This document shows positions 45,601 to 58,778 of a stretch of DNA of 64,000 nt, piece after piece (the first letter of the stretch is position 1; the number at the start of each line of letters is the position of its first letter). Location: contig JALMLS010000130.1 of assembly GCA_038496445.1 (NCBI GenBank), positions 62,001-126,000 on the forward strand, given 5' to 3'. The position numbers and the translations under genes are program-made. The stretch is from Trichosphaerium sp. ATCC 40318. Taxonomy: Eukaryota; Discosea; Flabellinia; Trichosidae. The notes beneath the pieces were generated by a model. The model worked only from the letters and a program-made list of their open reading frames with translations. It had not been told where the DNA came from and did not search any database.

Positions 45601-46742
45601 GAGTAACCATTCGTACTGATAGTTTTATTATATTTATCAACGCTATTAGTAAAGTTGATTAGTGCTACTTCTAGGCCAGAGTGTCCAAAATCAAAAAAGA
45701 ACACTATCTCAGGTTCATCAAAAGTTCTTTCGATACCATACTTTACAGCAACTAACAAAGAAAGCTATTAGAACAGACGAAAGCCAAAAGAAAAAAAAAA
45801 ATAACAAAACAAAAATCATCACAAATGCAGCTATGATATCTAAAGCAGAAGAACGTACGTGCTGTGTGAGTGTTGATAAGAGCTAATGGGTTAAGCCCTG
45901 AAAGGCGAGCAGATTGTAAAAGGGCCTGACGCTCGAAATGCGTGTAATACGCAGGTACCTTTTTAATTTAGTAAAACTGAAGCTTAGCAAGCGTAATAAA
46001 CAATGATTACGCTGTTAAATAACGTACAGTAAGCACAACATCCTTTATGCCAATACCATCATTTGCTTTAACCATTTTGCGAATAGACATGAGTTGCATG
46101 CCTACAAGTTCCTCTGGTTTGTATGTTTCGTTACCTACGCCATAATTAGAGACTTTAGGACAAAGATGATTTAAAACTAAAAGTGACGCGTCACTTTAGA
46201 TCAAAAGTGTTCAAAAGCTGTGCGGAGATCTGTACGTACCATGTTTAATGGCCAGGTACGCATTATCGTTCTCATCTTTTAATTCAACCAAATGCTCATA
46301 ATACGGCAAGTGGTGCTTGATTTTTTGTACATAAGGGTGATCCTTTGTCTTTGCGAACAGTTGGTTGGCGAAAATAAACGTAGATTGCGGGTCCTTGCTA
46401 AGCTACGCATGGTTAGCGTTTTGGTAGTGTTTGAGGTATGTTTTGCACAAAACATGACAGAACGGCATGATTACGTGTTAAAAAATACTAGTAAGTGATA
46501 AATAGCGTCCGTACCAAGTTCCACGCTGTTGAACCAAATACACGCTGATCTCGTTTGAATCCGACAACTGACGGAGTTGCACGACCTGATTGCTCGTTTA
46601 ACACAACGGCCATTGACCCAGGCTTTAAAAGGACGCTTCTAAAGTTGTCGCTGCCATAATCAATACCAACAATAGAAAGACCAGATTGTATGTTAATAAA
46701 TACGCATAGAAGCGCTAGTAATCCAGCGCAGCCCAACGACAT
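42631..46742 (-). CDS. HYOU1: ER Hsp110-type chaperone (GRP170 / HYOU1 / Lhs1-like)
   Basis: It carries an N-terminal signal sequence (GLLALLCVFINIQSGLS) followed directly by the Hsp70-type nucleotide-binding domain: IVGIDYGSDNFRSVLLKPG, NEQSGRATPSVVGFKRDQR, DVVLTVPAYYTHFERQALL, FFFDFGHSG, NIGGRDFTYRLADWI and LFGGSSRIPKVQEML. The substrate-binding part is longer than in Hsp70. It has a very acidic Glu/Lys/Ser linker at 43860-44180, as in Hsp110 proteins, then a helical lid with VETWLNKKEEAQAEKQ. The C-terminal tail is acidic and ends KTEL, a plausible ER-retrieval signal. GRP170 acts as nucleotide-exchange factor for BiP and as a holdase in the ER. About twelve introns are present. Confidence 0.9.
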
Positions 46743-46819
46743 GCTGTAGCCTTGTTACAACGATTTATTTCTTAATTTTACACAACGCTTACGTGTCAAC
46801 ATGACTTAATAGACCTTAC

Positions 46820-48388
46820 TTAAACTTTCGCTTTTTGTGACGTTTCGATGACGCGTTCCGCAAGCTTAAGACCAGACATGTATGCACCGCCTACTCTAGG
46901 ACCCCCACACCAATCACCACAAACACCAATATTATCTGAATACAGAAACCTTTCTTCCAACATTTGGGATGGTATTGAGTATCTGAAGGGAAAAAAAAAT
47001 CAATATTGACACATTGTAATATATATACCTCCAGCGGTGTGCCTGTACAAAGCAAGGTTTTGTATTTACGTTAGTTAGCTAGGATAAATTAACCAAACTG
47101 TAATGACACGTGTCAAATTTACAAAATTTAGAATCTTACTTGTTCAAAAGCTTCGCGTATCTTTATTGCAGCTTTATCGAATGTAAGCTCAAGATTTGTA
47201 GTAGACCACTCAGAAGAGGCATGTAAAACCCAACAATCACGAGTATTTGGTCTTCCAGGCTAAAAAATGTGTTAGATTTACCAGTGAAACTTCTTTTTTT
47301 TTGTACCTTTGAGCTAGAGCGACATATCCACGAGAGAACAGGATTCTCATTTATAAAAGCCCCATCGAAATCTAACTTGAGTTTCTCCTCATATGCAACC
47401 ATAACAGCCCAACAAGGTTTTATCTTGACCTTAATACCGTATTAAACGCTATCAACTGTTTAACAGTTTAAACTCACTTGGGACGCTATGATATCCCTCA
47501 TTTTTGGCATTTCATCTAAAAGCAATACAGTTTGCGGAGCTGGCGCAGATACCTTTTGTAGAAAAAAGGGTTAACACTTTTGAAGAAAAGTTTTCGAAAA
47601 AAGTGAAAAACTCGTACAATAACACCATCAAAAGCGCCCAAAAGGGACTTATCCTCTGCAAAAAGTTGCCACTTATTCTCACTCGTAAGCTTTTTTATAT
47701 TTCCGACCCTGTCATCGTAAATTTAATTGATACTAGTATTTGTCCGCTCGCGGGATTTTTGAAATTACCTTTTTGAGAAATGTAGCGAGCCTGGGTTTAA
47801 TTTGCTCTCTAAATATCTACCAATAACGCTATGGTTCTAAATGTTAGCTTGTGATTGTGTGTTGGTATTTACCTGTTTCGTGGCACGCCTACAAAACGCT
47901 CTGTAGTCTGATCTTTAGGACCACTCAGTTTTGCTCCGTCATATACCTACACTTTGTTAAAAAATGGAAGAAACGCGTGTACCGACCTTTATCATTCCTT
48001 TCCAAGGTGCTACCTTGCCAGCTTCTTTCATTTCTTCTACAAACCGTTTAAATTCACCATCCCTTTAAAATTAGTTAGCTTGGGTGCGCTTCAGGTATTT
48101 CTTTGTACCTAGCCGTGAAATATTGAGCTCCATGATCAAAATGCATGTCAACGCCATCTTTATCAGTAACACGCTTAGTAGCAAGCCTGCCGCTCGGTCC
48201 TCGTGACTTTTCGTAAACTGTGACCTAAATACAATTAATAACGCTCAACATCAGATTAAATACTACCACAGGCCAACATTCAGCGCAGGGTTCAAATATT
48301 AACGTACTTTTATACCAGAAGCCTGAAGCCTAGCCGCGCATGTCAATCCGGATACTCCTGCACCAATTACTGCGAATCGAGCGGTCAT
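46820..48388 (-). CDS. Renalase-like FAD-dependent oxidoreductase
   Basis: The start MTARFAVIGAGVSGLTCAAR contains the GxGxxG dinucleotide-binding motif, followed by VTVYEKSRGPSGRLATKR, the second FAD-binding (GRLATK) block typical of renalase. GVDMHFDHGAQYFTAR continues the family pattern. The C-terminus reads SDNIGVCGDWCGGPRVGGAY, then MSGLKLAERVIE, the usual FAD-contacting GD..GG..VEGAY-like motif. Renalase-type enzymes oxidise aberrant isomers of NAD(P)H or amine-like substrates. There are five or six short introns. It is divergent from the phosphatase gene 218 bp away. It ends with a lysine-rich peptide (SQKAKV). Confidence 0.85.
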
Positions 48389-48606
48389 TTTGTATAAACG
48401 ATGGTTGGCGTTTACTTCTCTGAAAATAGTTGTGGTCAAACTGTCTTAAGTACACTTTGAAGTACTTCGGCGACTGTGTAAACACAAGCGCTTTACTATT
48501 GCATATCGTAACACCGTAACTTATGGATGTAAATGTCATTTGAGGTAGAAAATTACCATTAATTTACACATATCACATAACAAAGCACTCTTCCCGTATT
48601 CCTACA

Positions 48607-49580
48607 ATGAACAAGTACACAAAAAACCCTGCTGTTAAAATACTAGAAGGCCTTTACCTCGGTAAGTACAAGTTTAGTAAGTTTTTCCGTGCGTTCTAAC
48701 CAAGCTTTAGGCCGTGAATTAAAAGTACGCGAGCAAAACGTTTTGTCGGAGAATAAAATTAAAAGCATCCTACCTGGTACGGAATACAACACAGTACCTC
48801 ATCGTAAGCGTATCTAACATTAAAACCCACAGTTGGCTATGGTCTGCCTCGTAACTTCGAAAAATCTATCGTACGTCCATTTCCGCGCCACTGAGTGCCT
48901 TTTAATGAATTCTATTTTTCGTCTACTCGAAATTGTTGGCTAACACTTACTGTAGCATTACCCAGATTTCACAATACAGATAGTAGATAACGAAGAAGAG
49001 AATATCATACAGTTTTTTGACCAATGTAAGGTTCTTTACCCCAGCGAATTACTGTTTCTTAATTTGGCCTTTAGGTTGCGCCTACATTGACGAGCGATTG
49101 AAACACGGAAATGTTTACGTTCATTGTAAGGCAGGCATTTCACGATCTGCTTCTGTCGTTTTAGCGTACGTCACTTTTTTAGCGCGAAATTAGCTAAAAA
49201 CTACTAAAAAAATAACGCTATTGCGCTACCCGAGTGTATCCGAGAAGTACACAATCGCGCAACAAATTATTTTCGCTTTACTTTTTTTGTATTTTTGTTT
49301 GCTTAAACTTACGCCTTTAACTAGGTACATGATGAAAAAGGATAAAATATGTTTCGAGAGAGCGTATAAGAAACTACAAAGCTTAAAACCAAACGTCTGC
49401 CCAAATCGTGAATTTAAAGATCAGCTACGCCTTTGGGAAGACCTAGGATATACAGTTAACACTAAAGACGAACGATACATATCCTTTAGCTCAAAGATGA
49501 AGGAGCAACGGCTAAAAAAATATGAAATGATGCAAGATCTATTCGATCTTTGCCCACGCGAAGCTGTTCGCGTGCAATAG
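48607..49580 (+). CDS. Dual-specificity protein phosphatase
   Basis: The catalytic loop VHCKAGISRSASVV fits HCxxGxxRS exactly. ILEGLYLGRE at the N-terminus matches the usual DSP opening (I-x-x-x-LYLG), and a DFT/D-containing strand precedes the loop at the general-acid position. C-terminal helices include AYKKLQSLKPNVCPNREFKD, then RLWEDLGY, the standard DSP ending. A short charged tail ends REAVRVQ. The gene has about six introns, several under 60 nt. The protein is a minimal atypical DSP without kinase-interaction domain; the substrate is unknown. Confidence 0.9.
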
Positions 49581-50139
49581 CAAACCTTGTAAATCATACT
49601 AAAGAAAATTGTACATAACACTCATTAACGTTGTTTGTTTGTTTTGGTGTTGTTGGGTGTACTACCCATCTCGTAGCGACTTGCAAAATGCGAATGATGG
49701 CCAAACAGTCAGTGAAAAAAAAATTGTAGAGAAATCAAATGTTCGGGTTTAGACTGTGCACGCTCTGCTGTAAGCATTCGTGATATTACGTCGACAGTTG
49801 ACGCTAATAAACGTTTTTGTAGTTAGTGTATCAGTGTTGTACATAGCATTGCGTTAGGGCTTACGCGTTGCGTACGAGATGTAGTAAACATTACAAACAA
49901 TTCTTTCGTTGTATTTGACTTTGTCTTACTTGAATTCGCACCATTGGTAATAAAACGATTGGTGTGGAGAAACGTATGGTACGACAAAGCCTAAGGCTAC
50001 CATTAAAGGAGATAATATTATGCTGTTGCGAATTTGTTGGCTTATTTTTTTCCATTCTTTAACCCCTTCAAGAGATAGCTTTATTGGAGGGTTTTAATAT
50101 TGCTCAATTTATACGCGTCACGAATTAACTCATGCGCAG
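49581..50139. other. Intergenic region
   Basis: No gene seen between the phosphatase and the GOST-type membrane protein. No repeats recognised. Confidence 0.5.
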
Positions 50140-53100
50140 ATGCTCCGCTCCAATAACGCACGAATGTGCCATAAAATGGTGGTACTGTTAACATTGGCTC
50201 TATTTATTTGTAAAATGAACGCATTACAACAACACAAGAAGCTCAGCACAAAGCGCAACTTAGTCACGTTTGAGGAGTTTGGTTTTGGCGCACGTATGTA
50301 CAGGTTTACGGACAAACGTCACGCTTTTTTTTTGGGTTTCACTTTTGAAGTGAACTGCGATCGTTGGGCGCTAACCTTTCTTAGACGGTACTATTTCTCT
50401 AAATGGTACAGTACAGCCATCAACAGAGACGTCATTTGTAAAAGTTATGGTCTGTGGTCTGAAAGAGTACACTCGAATGCTAACATTGAGGTTTTCACAA
50501 AAAGACCCAGCAGTCTGTAACTGTACGAGCCTCGTAACATTTTTTTTTATTATTTCTGAGCGTTTTTTTTTTTTGTGTTATTAGCTTCCTTATAACTCAT
50601 GTATCTCTATAGCTGGCTCTCAGATTCAATCGCGGTGTCGTTTCTTTGATTTATCAACCGGTATAATATAACTTTTTGCCTATTTCTGGCTCGAACGAAT
50701 GCCGAATTTCGACAAAAAGCCGTTTGTTAGTTTGAAGAAAATATGCTTTCATGTTTTTTTTGTAAAACGTTTCGTTTTTTTCTTGTGGCCATATGAAGTG
50801 CTTCTTGTCTGTTACTTTATCTAAACTACTTTTTAGAGATGAAAGCGCCAGTAACAATAACGCATAAGGATTTATATCATTTGATACTTGTACACTGTAG
50901 CAAAGGAAGACGTATGTCAAATGTTTGATTACAATTCATAGTTTTTTTCTTTTGTTTTTTCTTTTTCTTTTTCTTCTTCTTCTTCTTCCTTTCTTCCTTC
51001 CGTGGCTTTTATCTTACAATTTGCAGCAAAGGTTCCAGTCACTGTTGATATATCGTATCAACTACTAAACCCAGGTGGCCAAGAGGTAAACAGCTCATTG
51101 TTTTTTTAATTTCATTTTTTTTCTAATCAATCATTACTAGCTTCCTCTGGGGTCTGAACCTTTACCAAAATTGTATTTTTACTTATCTCATCTATGGGTT
51201 ATGCTTATTGTATTTGGTGGAGTATTCATAATCGCTGGTAGAAAGAACAGGTACGAAAAAAAATGTTTTCTGCCTTCATCACAACTACTTTTTTTGAATT
51301 CCAAAAAAAATTCTTCCTTATCTTTGTTTGATCAAATTCAATTTTATTTAAAAACACATGAAATAGCGTATATGATAAACTGTTATCATTAACATATTAC
51401 CTGGTTTATTAAGCCTTTTGGATAAGTACTAACGATGTATGTATTACTAGGACACCTATGCACTCAATCTTTGCTACTATTGCGTTTTTAAAGCTTACTG
51501 TTGTTGTTATTGATGCTGTATATTATCGTATTTATGCTAAAGAAGGAAAACGCTATGATTCTCTATCTTATATGAGGTAAGTCAGTTTTTATTTGCGAGT
51601 GTTTTTTTTACATTTTTTTTTCATTTTTTTGGTAACCTATGTGTCCTTAGGAGCTTTGTTTATGCTGTAGCTGAAACATTATTTTTTTGTGCTATTTTAC
51701 TGATAGCAAAAGGTACTTGCGCTAGTTGTATTGAAGAATCTCTGAATTACACTCTCAGTTTTTTTTTTTTGAAAAATATTGGTTGTTGTTTTACGTGTTC
51801 GTTACTCTTCTTATTGCTTGTTACTTGTACTCTTGTTATTATTTGTTGCTTATTTTTTTATTTTATAGGATGGCGTATAACACGTGCAGGTCTACCTATG
51901 CATGAGATAAGAACAGTTGTAGTAATGGTTGTTGTATTATTATCTTTCTTGCTATTCTTCTCTTTCTATAATAGTGACTATTATTTCCTCAGTCTTATGA
52001 TTATGTACTTTTTTATGCTTCCGAAAATCTTTACTAGCATATCACGGAACAAACGGTACGTAATTGATTGCTACGGTTATCTCTTTGAGTCAAAGACTTA
52101 TCTTTTTTTTGTTAGGCTGATAGAAGCACAAATGACTCTTTTACGTGGTGCCAATGGCACAGTAGATATATCACATCTTGTAACTAAGTTAGTAATGTTT
52201 AATACACTAAGAGGATCAGTGTTGTTATACCTTGGCTCTATACTTCTTGTACGTCACTTGGTAGCTTCTTTTTGTTTTTGGAAGTATTTTTTAGCTAAAA
52301 TCTTGTTTTTTTCAGGTTAATTCCATGCGTATCATGCGTCTTTGGTATCTTAATTGGATAAGCATCTCAGCAAACGAGATTATAACTGCAGTGATGGTTT
52401 GGACTGTTTTTTATATAATCAGACCACGACTGAATGGGTATGTTTTTATTTGGCATTTTTTTTTAATTTTTTTCCAAAACGGGTGTTACCTGTCTACAGT
52501 ACAAAAAACTAGTTCTAAATTATTTTGTGTTTGTTCTAAACAAAAGAATATCTGGTTGTGTTATCAGTATTCTTTACTGTTTAGTGTTGTCGTAAGGGAT
52601 GAAAAATAGCGAGCGAGATTTTTTATAAAACAAAACTTTGCTATTTTTTTTTTGGTATTAAATTTCTTTCTTAATCAAGGGTATTCTCTGGACCAAATGA
52701 TGTTATCATGCCTTTTGATCGGTTACAGAGGTTGATGGACGTTCATAATGCTAATGACGACGAAGATCCTAATGGTAGGGTTGAACCTTATGGTACGTCT
52801 TTTTTGTCAAAATTTCTATTTCTTGTGAGTTTCCACACCCCAATAACCCACAACTTATTTTATTTTCTGTTTGTTTTTGGCCGCCTTTGTTATAATACAA
52901 AGGCTATATAGCAACGATATAAAAATTATTTTGTTTTGTGCTTTAGGAAGGCCTTTTTCTTGGATTTGTATTTTTGCTTACATTTTGTTCTTAGATATGG
53001 AGGGTACTAATTCTATTGTTGTACAATGGCCTTCTATCAAGGGTGAACCTGGATTAGTACCTATGGCTGTTTGTGTTGCAGAGACTGATAGAGTTGATGA

Positions 53101-53152
53101 GATACTACGTGACCACTTACAGCTTAGTAGGGTCGAGAAAGACCATCCATGA
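50140..53152 (+). CDS. GOST-family seven-membrane protein (GPR107/TMEM87-like)
   Basis: A signal peptide (CHKMVVLLTLALFICKMNA) is followed by a beta-rich lumenal domain containing NLVTFEEFGFGA, as in the GOLD-like domain of this family. The membrane part begins LPKLYFYLSHLWVMLIVFGG. Further helices are FATIAFLKLTVVVIDAVYYR, SFVYAVAETLFFCAILLIAK, GWRITRAGLPMHEIR, VVVMVVVLLSFLLFFSFYN, FLSLMIMYFFMLPKIFTSIS and EIITAVMVWTVFYIIRP. The GW motif at the start of the fourth helix, followed by a short basic loop, is characteristic of GPR107/GPR108/TMEM87. The cytoplasmic tail is acidic (NANDDEDPNG) and ends EKDHP. Family members work in Golgi trafficking and recycling. About eight introns; a TTC microsatellite lies at 50970-51000 within one. 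Confidence 0.75.
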
Positions 53153-53673
53153 AAATTATTATCTGAATGTATGTAAAAGTCTTAATATAAGATTTGTACC
53201 TTTAGCACTTCTTCTCTACAAATATTGTTTGTTTTGGTTACTTTTGGTTAAGATGAGTTGCAGAGGAGTCGCCATTTCTATTACCACAAACCCATTAATG
53301 GGCTCCAAAGTTGCCAATCTCGTACCTTATGCTGTCACTCTTGCTGCTAGCTTTAATGTGGATCCTGGCTACAGCCAAAAAAACCATGGTATCTTGAAAG
53401 CTGTAACAGTCACTTAAGGTGTTCAGTCATCAATTTATTTATTTGCACACGGTTATAATTCTGTTTTATGAAAGCATTTGCGATGTTTTTTTCCATTTGG
53501 CAGTAGTTCATAGTTGTCAAAAAAGCAGTTGTTTGTTAGTTGTCCTTCCTTTAAGTTTCTACAGTATCACTCGTATTTATTATACTAACAATGTATCGCT
53601 GTTAGTGATACTCTTCTATTGTCACACTTTATCAATCACGTGATGTGGTGTAAAAAAAAGGTGTTTGGTATTT
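53153..53673. other. Intergenic region with a short frame
   Basis: A plus frame at 53254-53417 begins MSCRGVAISITTNPLMGSKV and ends LKAVTVT. It has fair coding character but no recognised domain and is too short to support. TCACGTGA lies at 53636. Confidence 0.4.
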
Positions 53674-56600
53674 TTATTTCAATGCAAAATCTTTACAACA
53701 TGTTATAGGAAGATCAAGATAAGATGGGTGCACATTACCCAGAAGCATAGGACGTGGATTCAAGTTATAGATTTTATCCCAATAAAGGTAAATCCTTAAA
53801 CCATCTCTTTTACATGTTTGAAGTGCGCTAGAAATAAAAAAGTCAAAAGACAATAATTGTTTAACCAAAAAAAAAAAAAAGAAGTTAAGGCTCCTTATCG
53901 TCACCCCAAACAAAAAAACTATGTGTGACACATAAAAAAATTAGTAGTAATTTATGTATTGATACGTATTTTCTTATTTGAAGGATAGGATAAGAGGTAA
54001 AGGTAAGGACGTAAAAAGGAAGAAAAACGTTCAAAAAAAAAAAGTCTCACAAAAAGAAAAAGATGTAAATGCGTTTTTGTGTACCCTTTCATCAACTCCC
54101 AGTATTTCTTTCTTCTTCTTTGCGATTGAGATATTATATGTATACTTCTAAGTGTTGGTGATTTAGTAATAAATCCATGAAGAGCATCAAAAGTAAACTC
54201 AGTTGGTTTAAAAATGACAACACGTCTCAAGCAAGACCCTAAACAAAAATATATTAGACCTACAGTGCGCTGATAATATATAATAACAAACCTTGTATAA
54301 TATTAAGAGCTTCATTCATTGCTTCATATAAACCAAGTCGAAGAAACCAAAGCCTAAGAATTTTATGAGAAAAAAAAAAGTTCCACCAAGAAAGTAGAGC
54401 ATTAGGCCGTCTGACTCCTTTAAACTAATACCAAAGCTAGTATAGTTTATGGAGTATTGAGAAATAAAGACGTGATGATGAACGTACTTGTTGTGGTCCA
54501 ATACTTCTGAGATTGAATGAGCAACAAACACAGAGTCTCCGGTGAGTCGACTTAAAAGAGTGAGTTCTTTTAAGTTTGTACTAGCACCAATAAAATCAGC
54601 AACGCCTTGAGAAGAACATTTAACAATGTTCATCAAAGATAACGATTCAAGGCCTTCTGCAAATTTACCTAAAACACCAAAGTAAGATTTAGAAAATCAC
54701 ATGTTAAAGTTCAAAAGAAATTGTCGTCCTCAAGTTAAGAACATCAGGATTTTGCAAAAGAAAGAAATCCTTCAAACATAAAAGCTCAATAGGTTGACAG
54801 TTGAATGAAGATATAAAGTCTTCACCAAAAAGAGACTGTGCAACCTAATTTTGTGGATAATAATCCACGATATTCAAAGACATGAAGAATGAAGGTAAAA
54901 AAAAAAAAAGCATTCCAAGAAGTTTCTCTTGTTTCTTACGGCTTAGTTTATCCATAGATGAGTCTGTCAATTGTGCGCAATTATTCAATCCCAGAGTAGT
55001 TATATTATTCGATCTAGAAGAGCACAATTTATCAATAAGTTCATCTGTAACAACTGCTGTATATTTAGGAAAAGCTGTTGTTCCATTTCCCCAATCTGGT
55101 AGATTATACACACTATCCATTGATGGCATGACACCAAGCTACAACTATTAGTTACTTCCTTCAATTAAAGGCACTAGATCAGCCATTAAACGGCTAATAA
55201 AATACGCTAAAAACTTACCTTCAAAGTTCTCAAATCCAATCGAATCAACAGTTCGATTAAATCAGCTTCTGTTAAAGGAGTTAGAGTCATCTACAACATA
55301 GTACACGATGACAAAAATTGATTACCGGCAATTGCCTCATTGGAAGGTTTCGTATTTACAATCATCACAAGTTCTAGGTCACGTATTGAATCTGGTAAAC
55401 TACAGTACTATTAGTACCAACCAATCACGTGAGACTTTTTTTTTCAATAAAATAGTTGTCCTGCCTTAAGGTTGTAGTTTTTGTACAAAATGAACGCTTG
55501 CCTGTTGATGAACATTGATGCATTTGTTATACCAAGCTCATTCAGAGTTAAATTCAAACGAACCAATTTAGGGAATAAAGCTAGTGTTTAGAAAAGATGG
55601 TTTAGTTTGTACTTAAGTAGGCCATAAGAAAAGAAAGTAAGTCTTACTTATGGAGCCTGATGGGCAAGATAAACCTCCCGCAATAGCTATACCATAAGGT
55701 CTGTGTTTACTGTTACCTATGAAAAAAATCAAGTTAATAAAGAGAACAGTGGACACCAAATGAAGAAAAGTACGAAGAAAAACACCCAAGAAAACGTCGG
55801 GGTGATTACAAGCCCTGCATGCAGGGTAACCCACCTGATTGAATTGTTAGATCTAGTAGGTTAGGTAAACTATCAGATAACATCTTCAAGTTTATTTTAA
55901 TAGATCCCATTGCCATTGATAAACGAGTCAAGTTCTTCATGTGCCATGAAGCCAAAAACTTCTAAAAAAAAAAAAGGTAAGAAAAAAAACAGTTAGTTTT
56001 TGTTAAATGCGTGGACGTACAGGTAGCCACCTTTTGCAAAAATTACACGCTTTCACATCATCGCCAGAAGGTAGTTCTTGTGTACCATTGATATTATAGC
56101 ATTGGTATGGAATAATGGACGTCACTGGTAGTTTAACAATATACGACTTAAAAAAAAAGTTAATCAATGTCTACAGCAACTACCTTGTGGTTCTGTTCTG
56201 GCTTACCTTTAAAGTGTTGCACTTATTTGCTTTAGAAACACTATCAAAAGCCAGAGAATACGTTGACTTTATTGTCTCCAAGTTAGGAAAACAAGTATGC
56301 AAGTCGTTCATAATAAAAGTACAATAATGTAACTCAATATGTATCACTGAAGGTATCTTTAGTGACTTCAGTAAACTCTTAGCAGCGGGTTTATAGCGAA
56401 TAGGTAAACTGTTAACATAGTAATATAAGATTAATAAAGAGTAGACACTGTAATTGAAGTAACGAACCCAAGATGTGTTAATTTGATATTCTTCTTAATC
56501 GCTCTAAAAAGAGAGGTCACATTGCCTTGCGGACCAGAGCACTCCCATCCAACAAGATCCAGATGTAATAGATTAGGACACATACTAATACACTCTATAA

Positions 56601-57468
56601 CAGTAGCTTGAGATATCCACCAGCACTCACGCAAACTATTCTAGGGTATAAGTCTCGAGAGAATCTAAGAGCAAAAAAATACCACGTGACAAAAAGAAAA
56701 CGTTTGGTTTGTTGGGAGTCCTCACGCACCTCAAGAACTCTAAAGTGTCACTGGCTGATCTAACCATTGATAATACAAGACCATCAGTTATATCCCAGCA
56801 TCTACAAGCGCAAGTGAGATGAGGAAGCGTTGATTTCTTTTAACGAAGGTGTTACCTGTAAAAGTCAAGCGTTTTACGTTTAACAATGCTAAGAGCATCG
56901 TTGAACTGTCTAGAAACAAGCTCAAGCCCGTTTCGCTCAAGTAAATGAAGGTTTTCTAGAATCTTAACCATAATCTCTAAAGGCGCCTCATTTATGACAC
57001 AGGGCTTCTTAGCATCTATTTTGGCGATCTAAAAACGTCGTTTAGAGTAATCACCTTGAAAACAAAGCAACCGGCTTTTTAGGTGTCGGAGTATTATTAC
57101 TGATTACTAAATCAACGATATAATGTGTTAAGAAGTACCTCTGCTTCAATTTGAGTTTTCCAAGTAGCAAGCTTCGGTTCAATCCCTTGAAGCTCTTCTG
57201 TCACTTCATCAAATAAGTCTATACCGCTCTAAACCCAAATAATAAGCCTGGCGCGAAAATAGGAAACAAACTGTGTTTTTTGTTGTACCTCGCCGTGTAT
57301 GACTTTCTTTTCGCTATTTAACACGTCTTGTACCTTTTTGACAAGGGAAAGAAGTTGAACGTACGAAACACCGCCTTCAATAGGCTGTTTCGCAACCTTT
57401 TTCTTCTTCTTCTTTGGTGGTATCGTTACTTTCTTCTTTCTATGTAAGTCCTTCTTCTTAGGTGGCAT
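53674..57468 (-). CDS. Large intron-rich F-box / leucine-rich-repeat protein
   Basis: The N-terminus is extremely lysine-rich (MPPKKKDLHRKKKVTIPPKK). An F-box follows at about 57000-56860: VINEAPLEIMVKILENLHLL, then LVSRQFNDAL. The rest is a long run of RNI/AMN1-type LRRs, for example FYRCRCWDITDGLVLSMVRS, CISMCPNLLHLDLVGWECSG and NITTLGLNNCAQLTDSSMDK, with the C-x-x-L-T/I-D core. The last exon ends PITCCKDFALK. About eighteen exons are separated by short introns. Host-type introns and conventional LRRs set it apart from the intronless F-box/LRR gene at 27.4 kb. It is probably the substrate receptor of an SCF ubiquitin ligase. Confidence 0.7.
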
Positions 57469-57662
57469 TGTTGTTTGACAATTTCGCTGGATAAAATGAA
57501 GTAGAAATCTGGCAACTTTTCAGAAAACTTTTGAAAAAAGGAATTCAATTTGTTGTTTTTCATTTTCTGACTGTTTTGTAATCGCTAATACAACACTCAT
57601 CAGTGTTTACAATTATGAGGGTTGAGCATAGAATCCAGTAGTGAAAGTGTAATGGAGTTTTA

Positions 57663-58498
57663 TTAAACTAAGCTTATTGAATTAGGCGGATCAATAGGGT
57701 CATATTGCATACTGCCGCAAGTACAATTGAAATGAAAAGATAAACCATTAAATTCTTGTGGTTCAAAGTGCATTTGGTAGTCATCCCAAATATAAGTGCC
57801 TCTCAATGAACTCAGTGCTTTCCATGGGAGAGCAGTGATAGCTGTAGAATTTGCTAAAGAGTGTCAGTAAGTGTCTCAAAAAACCAATAAATGGGCTTGT
57901 CTTTTCATAGCAGTAAGCTACCATGTTGCTGAGTGAGCCGCTCCACTACAACATGTATACTACTCTATTTTAGAGTACATGCGGACTTAAACAATGTGTA
58001 ACAATGAAAGAAAAGTTGGGAGGTACCATTCTTAAGTTGGGATGTATATGGATATCCAAGAAGTCTCATCAAAGCAAAAGTTCCTTCTTGTGTATTTATT
58101 GCATCAAAAAATTTTGTATCTAATGGTATCTTGAAGTCCTGGTAGTATTCATGAAACTTGTCAGGTTCGCGAGCAGGTTCACCACTTTCTAAGAAGTTTT
58201 GAACCAGCATTACGTCAGAAGAATTATAAGTATCTTTATCTCCTAATGTATGAAATCGAATACGAGTGGCATAGAAAGGAATAGTGTACGGTTCACGGGT
58301 TACAATAATCGCCCAATCGAGGTACAGCTTACGTTGTAGTTTAGGGTATTGTACAGCTGCATTGAAGATATCTTGTGCTGTCATAGTGAACTTACAGTAG
58401 AATTGGTATCTACCGTACTGATTAGCATCTACCGTACTGATTAGCGTCTAAAGCTACAAAGAAAACAGCTATAGCCACAATTGATAACAATTTGATCA
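57663..58498 (-). CDS. Secreted protein of unknown family, N-terminus put out of frame by a tandem duplication
   Basis: An ATG at 58498 opens a good signal peptide (MIKLLSIVAIAVFFVALDA). The frame then meets a 19-bp tandem duplication (58408-58445) and stops. If one copy is ignored, the reading continues ANQYGRYQFYCKFTMTAQDI, then the main body with FYATRIRFHTLGDKDTYNSS and KFHEYYQDFKIPLDTKFFDA. After one intron (GTACCT donor at about 58025) the last exon reads ITALPWKALSSLRGTYIWDD and a Cys pair (CTCGS) before the stop. No family is recognised. It may be a recent pseudogene, an allele with a broken leader, or a gene starting at the internal ATG (58384) without a signal peptide. Confidence 0.55.
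58408..58445. repeat. 19-bp tandem duplication
   Basis: Two adjacent identical copies of ATCTACCGTACTGATTAGC (58408-58426 and 58427-58445). The length is not a multiple of three, so it shifts the reading frame of the secreted-protein gene on the minus strand. Confidence 0.95.
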
Positions 58499-58778
58499 TA
58501 GCGACAAGGTGTGAACTCTTTTTGATAGAAATGGGCGTTTATGGCCTTCAGGCTTAAAGTGCTTAAGTTGCCTAAAGAATTTCCTAGGTTATTGCCTTCC
58601 TTTTCCAGTGACCTTCTACGTTTAGATGAATCACTCTTTCACAAAACATGAGTGACACTGAGTGTATTGGGATCCCTTTGATTTTCGTACTCAGTAGGCT
58701 CGTTAGTGAAATATTGCTAAAAAAACCCAAGGAACTTGCACTACACTATGGTTTATTGGCTGTTTTTTCATTAGTATT

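Noticed and set aside
50960-51005. TTC/TCC-rich tract as possible functional repeat
   Set aside because: An ordinary pyrimidine microsatellite inside an intron of the GOST-type gene.
53254-53417. Short plus-strand frame MSCRGVAISITTN...
   Set aside because: Too short, no domain, no splice link to the preceding gene, which already has a stop at 53152.
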